DNA of 64,000 bases. It comes from Vespula vulgaris. Lineage: Eukaryota > Arthropoda > Insecta > Hymenoptera > Vespidae. Below, in pieces: positions 12,794 through 25,259 of the stretch; the first letter of the stretch is position 1, and every line of letters starts with the position of its first letter. The stretch is taken from assembly GCF_905475345.1 (NCBI RefSeq), contig NC_066605.1, forward strand, positions 3,807,501 through 3,871,500, read 5' to 3'. A program made the translations under genes and the position numbers. The notes under the pieces are model-generated. The model saw only the letters and a list, made by a program, of their open reading frames with translations. It was not told the DNA's origin and searched no databases.

Positions 12794-13753
12794 ATGGAAT
12801 AGAAACGTACAATAATTACGATAGAAGAAAGAAAAATTATTATTGACTTGCATAATTAATGTAAAAGTTTATTAGAAATTTCGCGGATTATAAAAAAGTC
12901 TCGATCTATTATGCAGAGTATAATTTATAGATATAGATTAAGAAAGAGGCAGCAAAATAATTCGAAAAGTGGACATTCGCGAAAAATCAATCAGTATGCT
13001 AGACGAGTTGTTATTACGATAATAAAGCAAAATCCAAAAATAAATAATATAAAAATAGTTGAATATCTTAATAACATAGATAATAATATAGATAATAATT
13101 TAGATATTGATGTATTTGTTAGCACTATTAATGTGTAATTTTATACAAAATAAAGGATATCACAGCCACAACAAAAAATATTTTGTAAGTGAAGCGAATA
13201 GGAAGAGAAAATAGCAAATCGTAAATAATAATAGACTACTGGAATATAGTGATTTTTACAGACGAGAGTAAATTTAATATTTTCAGATTTGATGGATACG
13301 ATACTATTTGGAAGAACAAAATGAAAAATAAAAACCAAAAAACTTACGACCTATGGTGAAATACGATGGTGGTTCTGTATTTATTTGGGGCTGTATGAGT
13401 GCTATTAGTACTGGTACATTAAAAGTTATTATACTTATGAACAATATATTATGAACAATAGGATTCACATTGACATTTTAAAATACATTCATATTTCTAG
13501 TACAGAAAAAATGGTCATAAAGAATAATTTTATTTTTATGTAAGATAATGATTCAAAGCATACTTCGTATAATACGAGTATGTGGATATTATATAACACA
13601 ATATCGTATATAAAAACTCCTCTCCAGACTCCAAATCTTAATCCAATAAAACACTTATAGAATTTCTTGGAACGTAAAATTAGGAAATATAAAATTTCTT
13701 ATAGAGAAGTTTTAAAAAATGCTCTTATAGAGGAATGGAATTACTTACCTTAA
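12794..13753 (+). pseudogene. Tc1 transposase pseudogene (DD34E family)
   Basis: From an ATG at 12794 the first frame carries the paired helix-turn-helix DNA-binding part: EERKIIIDLHN, then CKSLLEISRIIKKSRSIMQ and KSGHSRKINQYARRV. The catalytic core follows in shifted frames. First Asp: FTDESKFNIF (codon 13261-13263). The GGSVFIWGCMSA block is at about 13363-13400. Second Asp: DNDSKHTS (codon 13544-13546). The third catalytic position falls in TPNLNPIKHL (codon 13649-13651), exactly 34 residues after the second Asp, but the Glu is now Lys (AAA). Stops include TAG at codon 3, TAA just before DND and TAG in place of the Trp after PIKHL. It is dead by several independent lesions. Translation ends in EEWNYLP at 13753. 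Confidence 0.93.
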
Positions 13754-13979
13754 ATTTTTATCATCAGGTTAATTTAAATTACTTCATTTATTCATCTTCT
13801 TGATGAATTCTTAAAAATTCATCAATTGTACGAATACTTATTGCTTTCATATTTCTACTAATTTTTTGTTTTTTCTTGCTAATTTTGTAAATTATACAAA
13901 CAATTAATATATTTTAGATTAATATATTCACTTTAGAGATTTGCGAAAATATGTACCAATTCATTGTTTCTAAAAAATT

Positions 13980-14047
13980 AATTAATAAACTACAATTTCA
14001 CCAAGTTTTATTTCAAATTGATCAGTGAACATCTTCTACACTCACTG
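13980..14047 (-). repeat. Right TIR of the Tc1 element
   Basis: Its reverse complement starts CAGTGAGTGTAGAA and carries the shared AATTTGAAATAA and GTGAAATTGTAGTTT blocks. Confidence 0.92.
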
Positions 14048-14169
14048 TATATAATATATAGAATATAATAATAGAAAAGTAATCAAAAGGGCATACCTAA
14101 TCGGTTTTTCTTGTATGTTAAGGTTAACATTAATTTTTTGTCTAGGAATATAATAGTAGATAATAAATT

Positions 14170-14218
<49 letters not shown>

Positions 14219-15469
14219 TATATATAATATGCTTTTTATTGTATTTGTAACAGTGTAAAAGATATTCGAATTGACTTTAAAGAAAACGATTGAAACAGCA
14301 TACACTATTCTAGAAGTTCAAAAAATAAAGAAAAAATATGAAAAATAATATGCAGTATTAATTGTATTACTATAGAAAATAATAAATATGCAATAATACT
14401 AATATATAATGAAATATATATTGTCGTGTATAAAGTATATATTGTAGATTGCAGAAAATGCAAATTAAATTAACCCTTGTTAAAAGAAATAGTAATAGCA
14501 ACAATACGTAAAATATGAAGATAAAATATAATATATTATGATCGTTATTCTAGTTATTTATAGTCATTTTATATATAATAATATAACCAAAATACTTATT
14601 TAAAATTAAAATAATTTAACAATTCACTAAAACAGTGTTTAAAGATTAACATTATTAGAAGAAAAATTTTATTTTCAATTATCAGTCTATCCTATACGGA
14701 ACAAATGTAATTTGATAACTGACAATTATATAGAAAGTATAAATAACTCGATATTATAAAATATTAATAATTATATATTTAAAAGATAATTAACTTTGTG
14801 ACTCGATTTTTTCATTATTTTACTTTTATTTTATCTTACTTGTTTCATCCGAATGTTAATTAAATTTCAAAAACCAATATCTATTTATTTAATAGTAAAT
14901 AGAATGAAGAAAATGATAGTAAAATTTCCTATGATTGTATATTATATCTTACTGTGAGCCATGAACTTCAAAAAAAATCTCTAAGCTTCATAGATTATAT
15001 ATTACACTCATTGTTTGAATTCAATAAACTTACATAATAGACTGAAAGTAGACATAGGCATGATGATTAACAGCAGCAAAGACTATGATATTATGCGATG
15101 ATATTATTATTTGCAAATATTAATCCTTCTCACAATCACATTTCGCTGACTATCTTTTCTTCGTAAGAGGAAATGTAATGCCTGAAAAAAAAATATTAGA
15201 CAAATATTAGATTGTGTTCAAAATATTTAATAGCAATATCATTTATAATATACTAACTAAAAATTTGAATAAATAGTTATACATTTTCTATAAAATAATT
15301 TCAATAAAACGATGTAAAAGAAAAATCAAGATACCGATAATTCATTAAAATTCATACAAACTATGTTTTAGTATAAAAACATAATAAAATAGAATTTATT
15401 TCATTCAAATAAAAGCAACATAGAGAAAATACGAAAATATTTCAAACTGGACAAAAGAATCAAAACAAA
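14048..15469. other. AT-rich non-coding stretch
   Basis: Nothing is recognisable apart from a (TA)n run at 14175-14215. Confidence 0.5.
14175..14215. repeat. (TA)n microsatellite
   Basis: About 20 uninterrupted TA units. Confidence 0.95.
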
Positions 15470-15905
15470 CAAATATATTAAACAATATTTCATTTTTATT
15501 TCAATAATTAATTTTAATATCAAAAATACATTTATTTCGTATGATGGAAATGTTCATAATAAAATTAAAAACAATATTAATTTTATTACATTCGAAGCAA
15601 AATATTTAAAATAATCGCACAAAATCTTTTTGCTAAAAAATTGTTTTTTATTAGCGGAATCTTGTTATTTGATTAGAAGAAATTTAAAAAATTTAGAATA
15701 TAGATCAGGATAGTTCTTAAGCTGAAAGTAAATGATTTAAACATCATCATAAGAAAAAAGCTACAAAATAAAAATTTTTGTAAAAAAGTACAATTTTATT
15801 TAAAAATCAGGAAATATCTATTAATCTACTTAAAAAAATAGCAAAAAATACGAAAAGAATTAAAACACGCAAAAAATTATATTACATTACTTTATTAGGC
15901 TAATT

Positions 15906-15907
<2 letters not shown>

Positions 15908-15955
<48 letters not shown>
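15908..15955. repeat. (TA)n microsatellite
   Basis: About 24 TA units, inside repeat A; the corresponding part of B also has AT-rich simple sequence. Confidence 0.95.
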
Positions 15956-15956
<1 letters not shown>

Positions 15957-15982
15957 CACACATATGCTCAGAGAGTGAGAGT

Positions 15983-15985
<3 letters not shown>

Positions 15986-16027
<42 letters not shown>
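15986..16027. repeat. (GA)n microsatellite
   Basis: GA dinucleotides inside repeat A. The homologous place in repeat B carries (CT)n at 20625-20672, so the array seems shared by descent in opposite orientation. Confidence 0.9.
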
Positions 16028-16028
<1 letters not shown>

Positions 16029-17660
16029 GGAGAAAGAGAGATAGAGAAACAAAGACAGAAAAATATTAAAGAAAGAAAACAGCAGAGAGAGAGAGAGGTA
16101 AATAATATACAATCCATCAATACATATATATAGAAATATATAGCTAGGTCACGTACTTTAGAACGAATATAAATATTATTAGTAATATAAGAGTACGAAT
16201 GTAAGTGTAGTAAGATCATAACATTAGTAAACGTTTCTTTGTATTACTTTTACTACACAAAGAAAAAGTCACAGCTTCAGCATACGTAAGATTTCTACGA
16301 ATCGCAAAATTAAATAAAGAAAGGAATGACAAACACATAAAAGGACAAAAGAATAGGAATTACAGAAAAATCACTTTTTTCACATTCGTACTTTAATATC
16401 CTTTTTAAACGTATTCAAAATCTTTTGGTTACTACGTGTGTGTATCACGAATAAGACAATACATAATTATAAAATATATATGTATGTACACGATCTTTGT
16501 TTTATAATACACATACGTTTACTTATCTTTAATCTTTAATAATTTTTCTATGATCAATTCTATAAAATATTCAACAACTTGCATAGAAATTTAACGAATC
16601 AGTTAAGTTTTTAGCAACAATGGACTGATGAACGCTTGCAAAGAACAAAGAAATAAAACAATTTTAACGAAAATAAAGTTATTATTCCTTCGATAACAAA
16701 AAATCGATAAACTATTAAATTATGTTTATTATAAATCGAAAAAGACGAAAAAATCTTTTAGAAATACTATCAATTTATCGATCAGTTGAATAAAACAATA
16801 ATAGTTCGAAAATCATAAAAATAAATTAAATAATAGATTAACAAACAATGGAGATTTTACACGCAATTCTGATTCAAAATTATTAAAACAATATAATAAT
16901 GTATTGAATAAAATATAATATAATAATGTATTTAACACTTATACTAGCTAACGAATCAAAATTCGTAAAAATATGCATATTAATGAAACAAAGTAACAAA
17001 AATAAAATATGTAAGATCTTACTCAACAAACTAGTAGTGATTGCAGGAGACAAATAATTTTTGAACTCTTCACCATGGAAAACTTAACTTTCGTCTGTAG
17101 AAGTTCACAAAGTAATGAGCTGCTCACGGCGCGTCTCTTTCTTTGTATAGAATATCCAGACGGGCTATTGGTCTTATCTTGTAGTCAACACGAGAATCGA
17201 CAGTTTAGGAGCGTCTCAATCATTTGAGGGACCCTGTATATGCATGTTAATTTTATATTCATATTTTGTATAGTCATTATATAAGTTTTTCTTCTCACTA
17301 TTTTTTCCTATTTTTAGGATTTGATTTTTAATTATTTAATCAATTGAAGATATTTTTAACAATTCTGACAAATACATATATCCCGATTTGTTTTTTAAAG
17401 ATCAGATTTCGATACTCTTGAGTTTCTGTACTTTTGAATAAAGCCATTTCAACATACGATAGAAAATAAGATATTTTTCAAGCTCACAATTGGCTGGCGA
17501 ATCTCCACTTTAAAATAATTCTTTTTCAAAATCTTTATAATCAAAATGCTTTATGTAAAGAAATAATATTCAATAACATTACAAATATATTTAATAAAAA
17601 TTTATTATTCAAAAATGCAAATATTGGAAATATTTATTGGAATATTATTACTAAGATGAC

Positions 17661-19964
17661 TATGAATACTTCATATTTTGCAGCACAGTATTGCTTTTTC
17701 AATAATCGTGTTGAAACCATTACAATTTAAGTACATTGATTTTGTACTTCATTTAGAGTATCTGTACTGCTTCGTATTGTTTTTTATTATTTAGCAAGAA
17801 TGATCATTGCACAGTAGGCAAATATGGATACATCATTCGTATAATATGTTTTTATCAGTTCTTTGATGTTTAATTCGAACACAATAAATGTTCATATATT
17901 TTCATATCAACTTAAAATTATTCTGCAGTGAGGAAAAATGTATGAATTGGATGAAAAAACTAAATTACAGAAACCCTGATTAAAAATAATATAATCAAAA
18001 GTCGATCTATTCCTTTAAAAAATACAATAATAATTATTGAATTTTCAATGAGCCTTGAATAAGTTTTTTCGTTCAGGATCAATGATCATTGATCCCCTTA
18101 AAAATTAGCTTTAATTACACCATCACTGTTTAATTACACAAAATTAACAGAAAATACATTGTCAGCTATCATGAAAGTAAAAACTAATATGCGATTTAGC
18201 TATGAAGAATTATCAAACATATCAAACATAAAAAGAAAATAACGAAATTCTAACAAAGATTTAAAAGAAATAGATTTTTACTAGTTTAAGTGTAATTTTT
18301 TTTATGCATACTATATTTTGATAGAAGAAATTTAGTTACATTAATAGAATGTAATAAATTATTATATCATTTTGCACCTTCTGTTGCACTTTATGTTAGG
18401 ACAAAGCAAATAATTCTATCTAAAAATATCATAAAATATTTTGATATAATGAAAATATTGTATATGAAAAAGTCATTCATATAATTAAAAATGTTTTCAT
18501 ATTATTTTCCTATCATATTTTCTATATCTTTGATTAAAGAATGAAGTATACGATGAAGTGTACCAAATTTATGACACAAGCGCTTCTAAAAAGATTCTAG
18601 TAATATATGATTAACAACATATAGTAATTTTCTGGCAAGGAAACATCATACATATAGTACCATATTGAAATAACTTTTATATTTTATTATTATAACAATA
18701 TTAATTAACAATATATGGAATAATAATATTTATTTACAAACTATCTCAAGGAATAAAAAATATTGGACTAAATCATTAAAGTTCAATCCAGACATGTTTT
18801 TAGCGAGCAAGTTATTCTAGCAATTTTCTTACCATTTAGCCATGAAAAAAGAGGTTATATGCATATTTTTATAAATCATTAAAATTGCATTCCGAAAAAT
18901 TATACAACAGCATGCATTTACAATTATACTTTATGTATATTGTTTATATACAGCAATACTTTATCTTACTAATTTTTATATATTGGAAACTTTTTAATAT
19001 GAAAAACAAGTATTTCATTAATGAAAAAATGATTTTTTTTTCATCTTAAATTTGATTACTAGCGAATGTTTAAAGATGAGGAACTTAATATTACAGAAAA
19101 ATATATGAAATAAAGCAAAATCTGTACGTAACGTGTACGTACAAAATGTCATGCGTAAAAATATAAAGGTTACGTACTTTTCGGTAAAAACACATCCCTA
19201 CTACTAGATGAAACAATACAAAAATATAGTCAGAAACACCTATTTGTGACTGAGAAAAAAAACTGCTTTCTACCGCCAATCAGCGTTGAGCGTAGAGGGG
19301 AGCCAAGAATATTGGATTAGGTTAAGTCAGGGAGCGAGTTAGTTCGACTCGTGAGATTCTTGATGTTGGTTATACCTTTCTCCTATTTTTTTGTATTGTA
19401 TATTATAAAAATATATACTTTTATCATCTATACTAAATACATATATTACACATACATATAAACGCATAACGTATATCAGTTATTTTAATTATGATATATA
19501 TACATATATATATATATATATACATTAACGAAACACAAAATGTATTTTTATCTTTTTCTTTTTTACGCGTACGGTATTTTCTAATAACTTTGTGTAAAAT
19601 TTTCTTTTTCTCTCTTTCCTTTTTTTTACATCTTTCTTTCTCACTGAATGTCCTTTCCAACGTATTCTTTCCGTGTATCTTAAAGGGGCTGTTTTAATTG
19701 GAGCGGAAAGTAGCACGTGAATATGTTATTCTGGCCATACACGCAACGATCGGTAAGTTTTGCTTTTTTCTACATATCATGATAATTATTTAACGTAAGC
19801 TAACTTTGTTCATTTCAAAAGAAGGAATTAAATGTTTAACGTGGTTATAATTACCGCAGGAGACATTTTCATTTTTACTTCTTTTTTATATTTTTTGTTT
19901 TTTGGACATTGTTATGTTTTTCTATAAAAAAAAGAAATATATATGTATATATATTCTTTTTATA
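17661..19964. other. Non-coding spacer between inverted repeats A and B
   Basis: No gene was recognised. A (TA)n patch lies at about 19496-19522. A less AT-rich patch (19640-19760) ends in GATCGGTAAGT, which would suit a 5' splice site, but no convincing reading frame precedes it. Confidence 0.45.
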
Positions 19965-20109
19965 TTTGATAATAGAAATAAAATAAGATTATATAGATAT
20001 GTATTTTATAATTATATATTGTTCTTATTCTTGTTATATACGACTATAGTAATGAAAAGATTTAGAACAATGTGTATGAAATTTTATAATGTGATCATGT
20101 AATGTATAT

Positions 20110-20615
20110 ATCATAAGTATAACAGTGAAAAAAGTAACTTCTTTGTAGTTTCTATTATTTTAACTTTCTTTCGAATGATTTCTTCCTTCATTTAATTTCA
20201 TGACTTATAAAAAATTTTGTCTAGAAATAAAGCCTTGACGTTTTCTTTGTAAAAAGTATTGTATAATAAAGAAATGTTTACTAATAATTATGGTTCGTTC
20301 TATAAACGACTTGTCCTTGTTGGGTATTGTCGACGAATCATACATTTACTTACTAAATATTTTCTTTCTCTTTCTCTCTTTTTCTCCAACTATATATATG
20401 TATGTATATATTCATAAGCACTAAGAAGGAAAAAGTGACCTTTTTGTAGCATTTATTGTTTCGAATTTCTTTTGAGTGGTTTCTTCTTTTATTTAATTTC
20501 ATGATGCATAGAAACTTATGTATTAAAACGAAGCTTTGACCTTCATTCTGCTATAAATATAAAGAAATGTTAACTAATATTTATGGCTCATTCTATAAAC
20601 AATGTGACCTAGTTA
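20110..20615 (+). repeat. Two-copy tandem duplication, about 300-bp period
   Basis: Copy 1 (about 20112-20333) and copy 2 (about 20413-20615) share CATAAG near the start, a GTGGTTTC/ATGATTTC block, TTTAATTTCATGA, and TAAAGAAATGTT followed by ATTCTATAAAC. Repeat A has only one equivalent, so the duplication happened in B. Confidence 0.75.
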
Positions 20616-20620
20616 CATAT

Positions 20621-20624
<4 letters not shown>

Positions 20625-20672
<48 letters not shown>
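20625..20672. repeat. (CT)n microsatellite
   Basis: About 24 uninterrupted CT units. Confidence 0.95.
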
Positions 20673-20681
<9 letters not shown>

Positions 20682-21400
20682 CATAGGTACATATATATAC
20701 ATATAAAATATTTAAATAAAATAAATTAATATAATTTTTTATGATATTTATGTAAACAAAAATATAGGAAGCAGTATATAGTATATTCTACTAAAAATTT
20801 GGCACTGTTCAGTGATACGACGTTTGCAGTGAAACAATTAATTCCATTAATTTATGACCTCTCAATTTTTTTGTTCTTTAAAAACGTAAATATCGAACGT
20901 ATCTTATTCGTATGAGAGAATCACTATTTCTGAAATTAGAAATATAAGTAATTAATGAAATTATATAATAATAATGATATACGTACCTACATGTGTATTC
21001 ATTTTTCTGTATTCTTTGCTGCTTTTTTTATAAATTGATAGATATTTCTTGATTTTAGAATAAATTTGTATTTATTAGCTTTCTTCTGCTATGATGTTTA
21101 AATCATTTATTTTCAGCTTTAAAATTATCTTGAATTATTTTAAATGTCTTAATTTCTTCTGATTAAGTTGTTTTAATTTTTAAATTCATCTTTCTAAATA
21201 ACAAAGTATTACTAAATAAAAAGCAGTTTGCGAAAAGGTCTTGTGCATTTTAAATATTTTGCTTTGAGTATAATAAAATTAATATTGTCATTAATTTTAT
21301 TATCAATATTTCAATAAATAAAATATTTCAATATAAAAAGAAGTATTTTTGATATTAAAATTAATTATTGAAACATATAAGAAATATTTTCTAATATTTT

Positions 21401-22716
21401 TCAATTTAACACATCAAATATCTTCATCTACTTTCAACATTTTGGCAAACTAAATGGATATTCTTCCTTAACTTCTAGTTAAATTTTACTTCAGTTTTAA
21501 TAAAAAAAGTATTTATCACCAATAAAGTCGAAAATAAAGTAAATTGTGAAATTATCAAGGTAAAAATAAACTGGTTCATGTTTTCTTCATAAAAGATAAA
21601 AGAAAAAATGAATGATGAAATAATATCCGATAGTATCGATAGATATTTTTGTCCGAAGAATCAATCAGTTTTCACAGATTTGAAATACAGGATGAACACG
21701 ATTGAGGAAAAATTAATAAATACTCGTCAGTATAGTTTTCTTCTCATAAAGAGGGAATCAATTGCTTAGTTTAGAAATTATTGAATAAACTTATAATTTT
21801 TTAATTAGATTAAAAGATATATTAAATATCTGTTAACTTTTGTTGCTTTTACAAGGGACTTTATTTTTTTTTTTTAAATTTCGAGATCAGCAGAAGAAAG
21901 GAAATAGCAAAAGAATACAAGATTAAAATTAAAGAGTGTAATTTTATTTAAAATTAATGTGAAATTTGCTGTTACTTTTGAGAAAATATTTTTATGTTTA
22001 TTGTTTACATTGTGTAAACAATATCACCTAAGTAGATAATTAAATTTTCCATACATTTTGAGATTCTATTAGAAATAAAATGTAAATAAATAACAATATC
22101 CTACTAACTTAGTAGATTTTTTATATTAAGATTTTTTGTATTTTACAGATTTGAAATTTCAATTTTATTTAATCATTTAAAAAGTTTTAGTTAGATTTAA
22201 AAAAATCACGAGTTACTTAAATTTCTTTTGCCGTTCATAGAATTCTTTTGCAGGTTTATAATTTCTAAGCGCGATAACTCATTTAGTTTACATTTATGTT
22301 TATGAAATCTACAGAGATTTTTGCATATGAGTAATTTTCGATTTTTTGATCAAAAAGACATTATTTGCCCTGCATATTTTATTCTTGTTGTGCTGTATTG
22401 TATTTTATTATTCTTGTACATTATTGCTGTGGTAATCTTGAAATCAATCTGCCTAAAATCATCACTTACATTAATGATATATGAATAAAAGATTTATCGT
22501 AAGGACAAAAATATTATCTGTAGTGATACATAACTCTTGAATAACTTCTTTCTTAAGAAATTAATATTTATGAATTTATAATGTCTACTTTGCTTTGGTT
22601 TAATGGTTTGCTGAAGAATGGAATTTATTAGATTGATGCATATGAAATGCCGAATTTTTTGTAGGAATAATAGAAACCTTATTTCGTTTATCAAGACTTT
22701 TTATTACGTCTGACTT
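21401..22716. other. AT-rich non-coding stretch
   Basis: No gene was recognised. It contains a perfect 10-bp palindrome (ATTGTTTACA, 3-nt loop, TGTAAACAAT) at 22000-22022; GTTTACA is a forkhead-like half site, but one site proves nothing. Confidence 0.5.
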
Positions 22717-22910
22717 TATAATGGTTTACACCAACAATGGGCCTAGGCGTAATTATTGACCGATCTTGATGAACGAGATCTCGATCTTGATTAACGATGA
22801 ACGTTTAAGCGAGAATCGTACCTTTTAGAATTTTTGAAAAAGATTTATTTGCTTTGAAAAAAATCGTGTCAAAAATCTTTCTAGAATAAAATATGAATGA
22901 ATTTTATAAA
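22717..22910 (+). mobile_element. Foldback MITE copy M2, left part
   Basis: Starts ATAATGGTTTACACCAA like M4, then has GACCGATCTTGATGAACGAG, TTTTTGAAAAAGATTTA and AAAAAATCGTGTCAAAA. These match the left half and centre of M3 and M4. The right arm is not seen. Confidence 0.65.
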
Positions 22911-24060
22911 AAAATTGTAGTTATTTTATATACTAAAGACACAGAAATTTTATATATAATATGTAATACAATGGCAAATCTGGATTTGCAATCCAGGAAT
23001 GGATTTCGAAATCCTGTGTGGGACTGAATGTCAATTTTTTATTCTAAGGAATTGATGTAAACGGATAAGATCAACTAATTTATTTCTTTTTGCAATTAAA
23101 TCTATATTCTAATTAAAATTAAATATAAAGGAGATAGGAATTTTGATTCATGTACAATCCTTACAAAACAGTGGTAAAATTGAAAAATAAAAAATAGGTT
23201 AGGAACGACGGATATGATACCCCATCTTTTAACACAAAACATCGTAAATTTTCAAAAATCAAATAATGCTTCCTTAAACTCTGGTATAGGTGATTGATTT
23301 GCCTATTGATTGTTGCCTATAGGACAATTGTTCTTGATGATATAAATTGTAATTAATGTTGAGTAGGATTGATATGAGTTTGGAGATGCTGCGACAAAGC
23401 TCTTAAAAGTTACTAGTACCAAAGCACTCTCTCAAAACATTTGCACTAATGGAATTATAACAATTATAACAGATATTGGTGCTGATTTACATAGCTCGAC
23501 AGAGTAACTCATGTAAACTTAAAATTAATCCATAAAGTCAAACTTTTTTATTCAAGGAAATGTCTACAATTCGAGTGCACAGATGTACGTACAGAAAAGT
23601 AATTGATTATAAGTGGTGATCTCTGATTATCTCTTATGCATCTGACTAGATTTAATCATTTATATATTATAATGTTATTCTAGTGTTTACGTTCAATCTT
23701 GTTTAGAATTTCCTATTGTTCAGATCATTGCAATACTCTTCTATTTCAATATTGCCTTTTTCCGATGGATGTGAAGTTCCTACTTTCTCATTTCAATGTT
23801 GTCTCTTTTCGATTACGTATTCGATGTTACTTTATGGTACCGCTGTAGATCAGTTTCCTCATCTGCTTGGCATAACACATGTTAATCCTCATTTTCAGGT
23901 ATCGACGATAAAGTCTTCCAGGTGTAACTCATAGGAATAGTTGACTAATCGTCTCGTATTTTCTTTTCTTTTCTGTGCGATGTAATATCCATAATTATTA
24001 TTTTTGTCCTCTCGCACATAATAACAATAATGTACTTGTAAGTCCTCTGCAAACGTTGGA
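22911..24060. other. Non-coding stretch, nothing recognised
   Basis: Short ORFs only, none with family motifs. Confidence 0.45.
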
Positions 24061-24880
24061 ACCGTTTGATTAATTCTTAGGATTGTTAGGAGTACTAAAG
24101 GTTTTTAGATTAGTTGATTTAGGATGTCATTGTGCCGTTTCGTGATAGTGATTAGATTCGGTTTGCAATGGCAGAATACATGCGGCAGTGTCTTATTGAT
24201 CGTATTATGTCTTCAACATCTTTTGTTGTTATTTCCGAAGTGTCGGATCTCGTTTAGCGATACACGATCAAGATGGACGCAGTGGATGAAATAGCGATAT
24301 GCGAATTGGCAAAACTTTTCATTTCGAAATAAAGTGGTTCAATAGAACTACTGTTGATGCGAGCTCGTATATTTTTTTCTGATTTAATTTAGCAAAAAGT
24401 TGATTCCGGTAATATTCGCGAATTGCGCTTCGGAGAGAAGCTTCAGTTTTCTTGATGTGGATAGGAGAGTAGTTAAGGCTCAGCTTCAGGTTCCCGTTTG
24501 GTAAAACTGACCACGGAAATGCATACTATTTGGTACTCTTTTGGTTGATCAGCATAAGATTTACGTTCTGGCGATCTCTGTGGATTCATTGGATAGTTCG
24601 TCTCCATACTGTCATTGAAATTCCAGGCAAGGTGTTCTCCTGATTCTTCTCTCGATTATGTCTTTGAGAAGCGTAAGCGTCAGTGAGTTTAAGCTATTGG
24701 ATTCTAATAGTTGTAATCCACGGATGAGTTGCGAGATACTCGCCAGAGTGTTGATTGGCAATATACTTATCCCTGCTTTTGACGGTTAAGGTATAATATT
24801 TCTGTTTTAGTCTTTTGCGGAAGATTATTTTGCCGACTACCTTGATTTCCTTGTTTAGGATCGTTAATGACTTCTTCTGT
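24061..24880 (-). pseudogene. R2/R4-like non-LTR retrotransposon 3' end, copy D1
   Basis: On the minus strand, broken frames give LRSAIREYYRNQLFAKLNQK (about 24450-24390), then FIHCVHLDRVSLNEI and a CCHC-like knuckle reading LPHVFCHCKPNLITITKRHN with DILNQL (about 24200-24110). A His-Cys cluster followed by RHN near the protein end is typical of elements with a C-terminal restriction-like endonuclease (R2/R4 and relatives). The same sequence recurs at 30.3-31.0 kb. The endonuclease itself is not cleanly readable, so the clade is tentative. The first cysteines of the knuckle are disrupted. The element's 3' end lies near 24070, just beyond the stop after the RHN block. Confidence 0.55.
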
Positions 24881-24889
24881 TTTTTATTT

Positions 24890-25250
24890 CGTTATTCCAT
24901 TCTTCAGATATGCATGATGATGGAATGAAAGTATGGATAGAAAAGGGTAGGATGAGCATTGAAGGTGGTCGAATCGATGGGAACGGGATGACTGTTGGTT
25001 ATCGGATATTGGATAACGGATAGTAGTACTGATGCACACGCTTGGAGAAATCCCCATGTCTCTTATACAGATCGACGCACACATTCGCTAGTTTAATAAA
25101 CTTACCAGCGGGAAGTCCAGCTCGTAGTCGGCAAGTCGTAGTGGCTCCTCGTTGTCCCTCTCGTTCTTTTCCACTCGATGATCTAGTGTAGTTAGACCAA
25201 TTAACTCCTAACTGGATATCTTTGTTCTGTTATTTCTTAGTTAGAATCAA
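24890..25250 (-). other. Candidate LTR of the errantivirus remnant
   Basis: This less AT-rich block lies directly downstream (minus sense) of the env remnant, where a 3' LTR is expected. The minus strand near 25245 reads CTAACTAAGAAATAACAG and then AGTTAGGAGTTAATTGG; errantivirus LTRs often begin with AGTTA. A TATAAGAGAC motif follows at about 25060. No second LTR was found in the window to confirm the boundaries. Confidence 0.35.
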
Positions 25251-25259
25251 AGAGAAAAA

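Larger units (their letters stand above)
12422..14047 (+). mobile_element. Tc1-family DNA transposon, full length, inactive
   Basis: The 1626-bp element is bounded by TA dinucleotides at 12420-12421 and 14048-14049, the expected Tc1/mariner target duplication. Terminal inverted repeats of about 60-70 bp begin CAGTRAGTGTAGAA and share the blocks AATTTGAAATAA and GTGAAATTGTAGTTTATT in inverted orientation. The interior holds a decayed transposase at 12794-13753. Length, CAGT termini, TA target and the spacing of catalytic positions all fit Tc1. The two TIRs have diverged from each other by point changes, so the insertion is old. Confidence 0.95.
15470..17660 (-). repeat. Non-coding repeat copy A (inverted relative to B and C)
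   Basis: Read on the minus strand, this block aligns over long distances with two other parts of the window. Positions 17660-16650 match copy C (62290-63180), for example TTGTTGAGTAAGATCTTAC shared at about 17037 and 62867. Positions 16490-15470 match copy B (19965-21400), for example TATTTTTGATATTAAAATT at about 15515 and 21346. The copies differ by many substitutions and indels. There is no coding potential on either strand. The identity is unknown: it could be a decayed element or an old segmental duplication. Two microsatellites lie inside it. Confidence 0.85.
19965..21400 (+). repeat. Non-coding repeat copy B
   Basis: Aligns with the reverse complement of 15470-16490. The best blocks are 20100-20300, 21000-21130 (ATGATGTTTAAATCATTTA) and 21210-21390. 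It contains its own partial tandem duplication (20110-20615) and a long (CT)n tract. It corresponds to the part of A that copy C lacks, so B and C together span A. Confidence 0.82.

Noticed and set aside
15900..16219. Minus-strand ORFs rich in Ser, Leu and Tyr
   Set aside because: They are translations of the (GA)n and (TA)n microsatellites.
19640..19760. Possible exon ending in GATCGGTAAGT
   Set aside because: A good donor-like site alone; no convincing reading frame, acceptor or family motif supports a gene.
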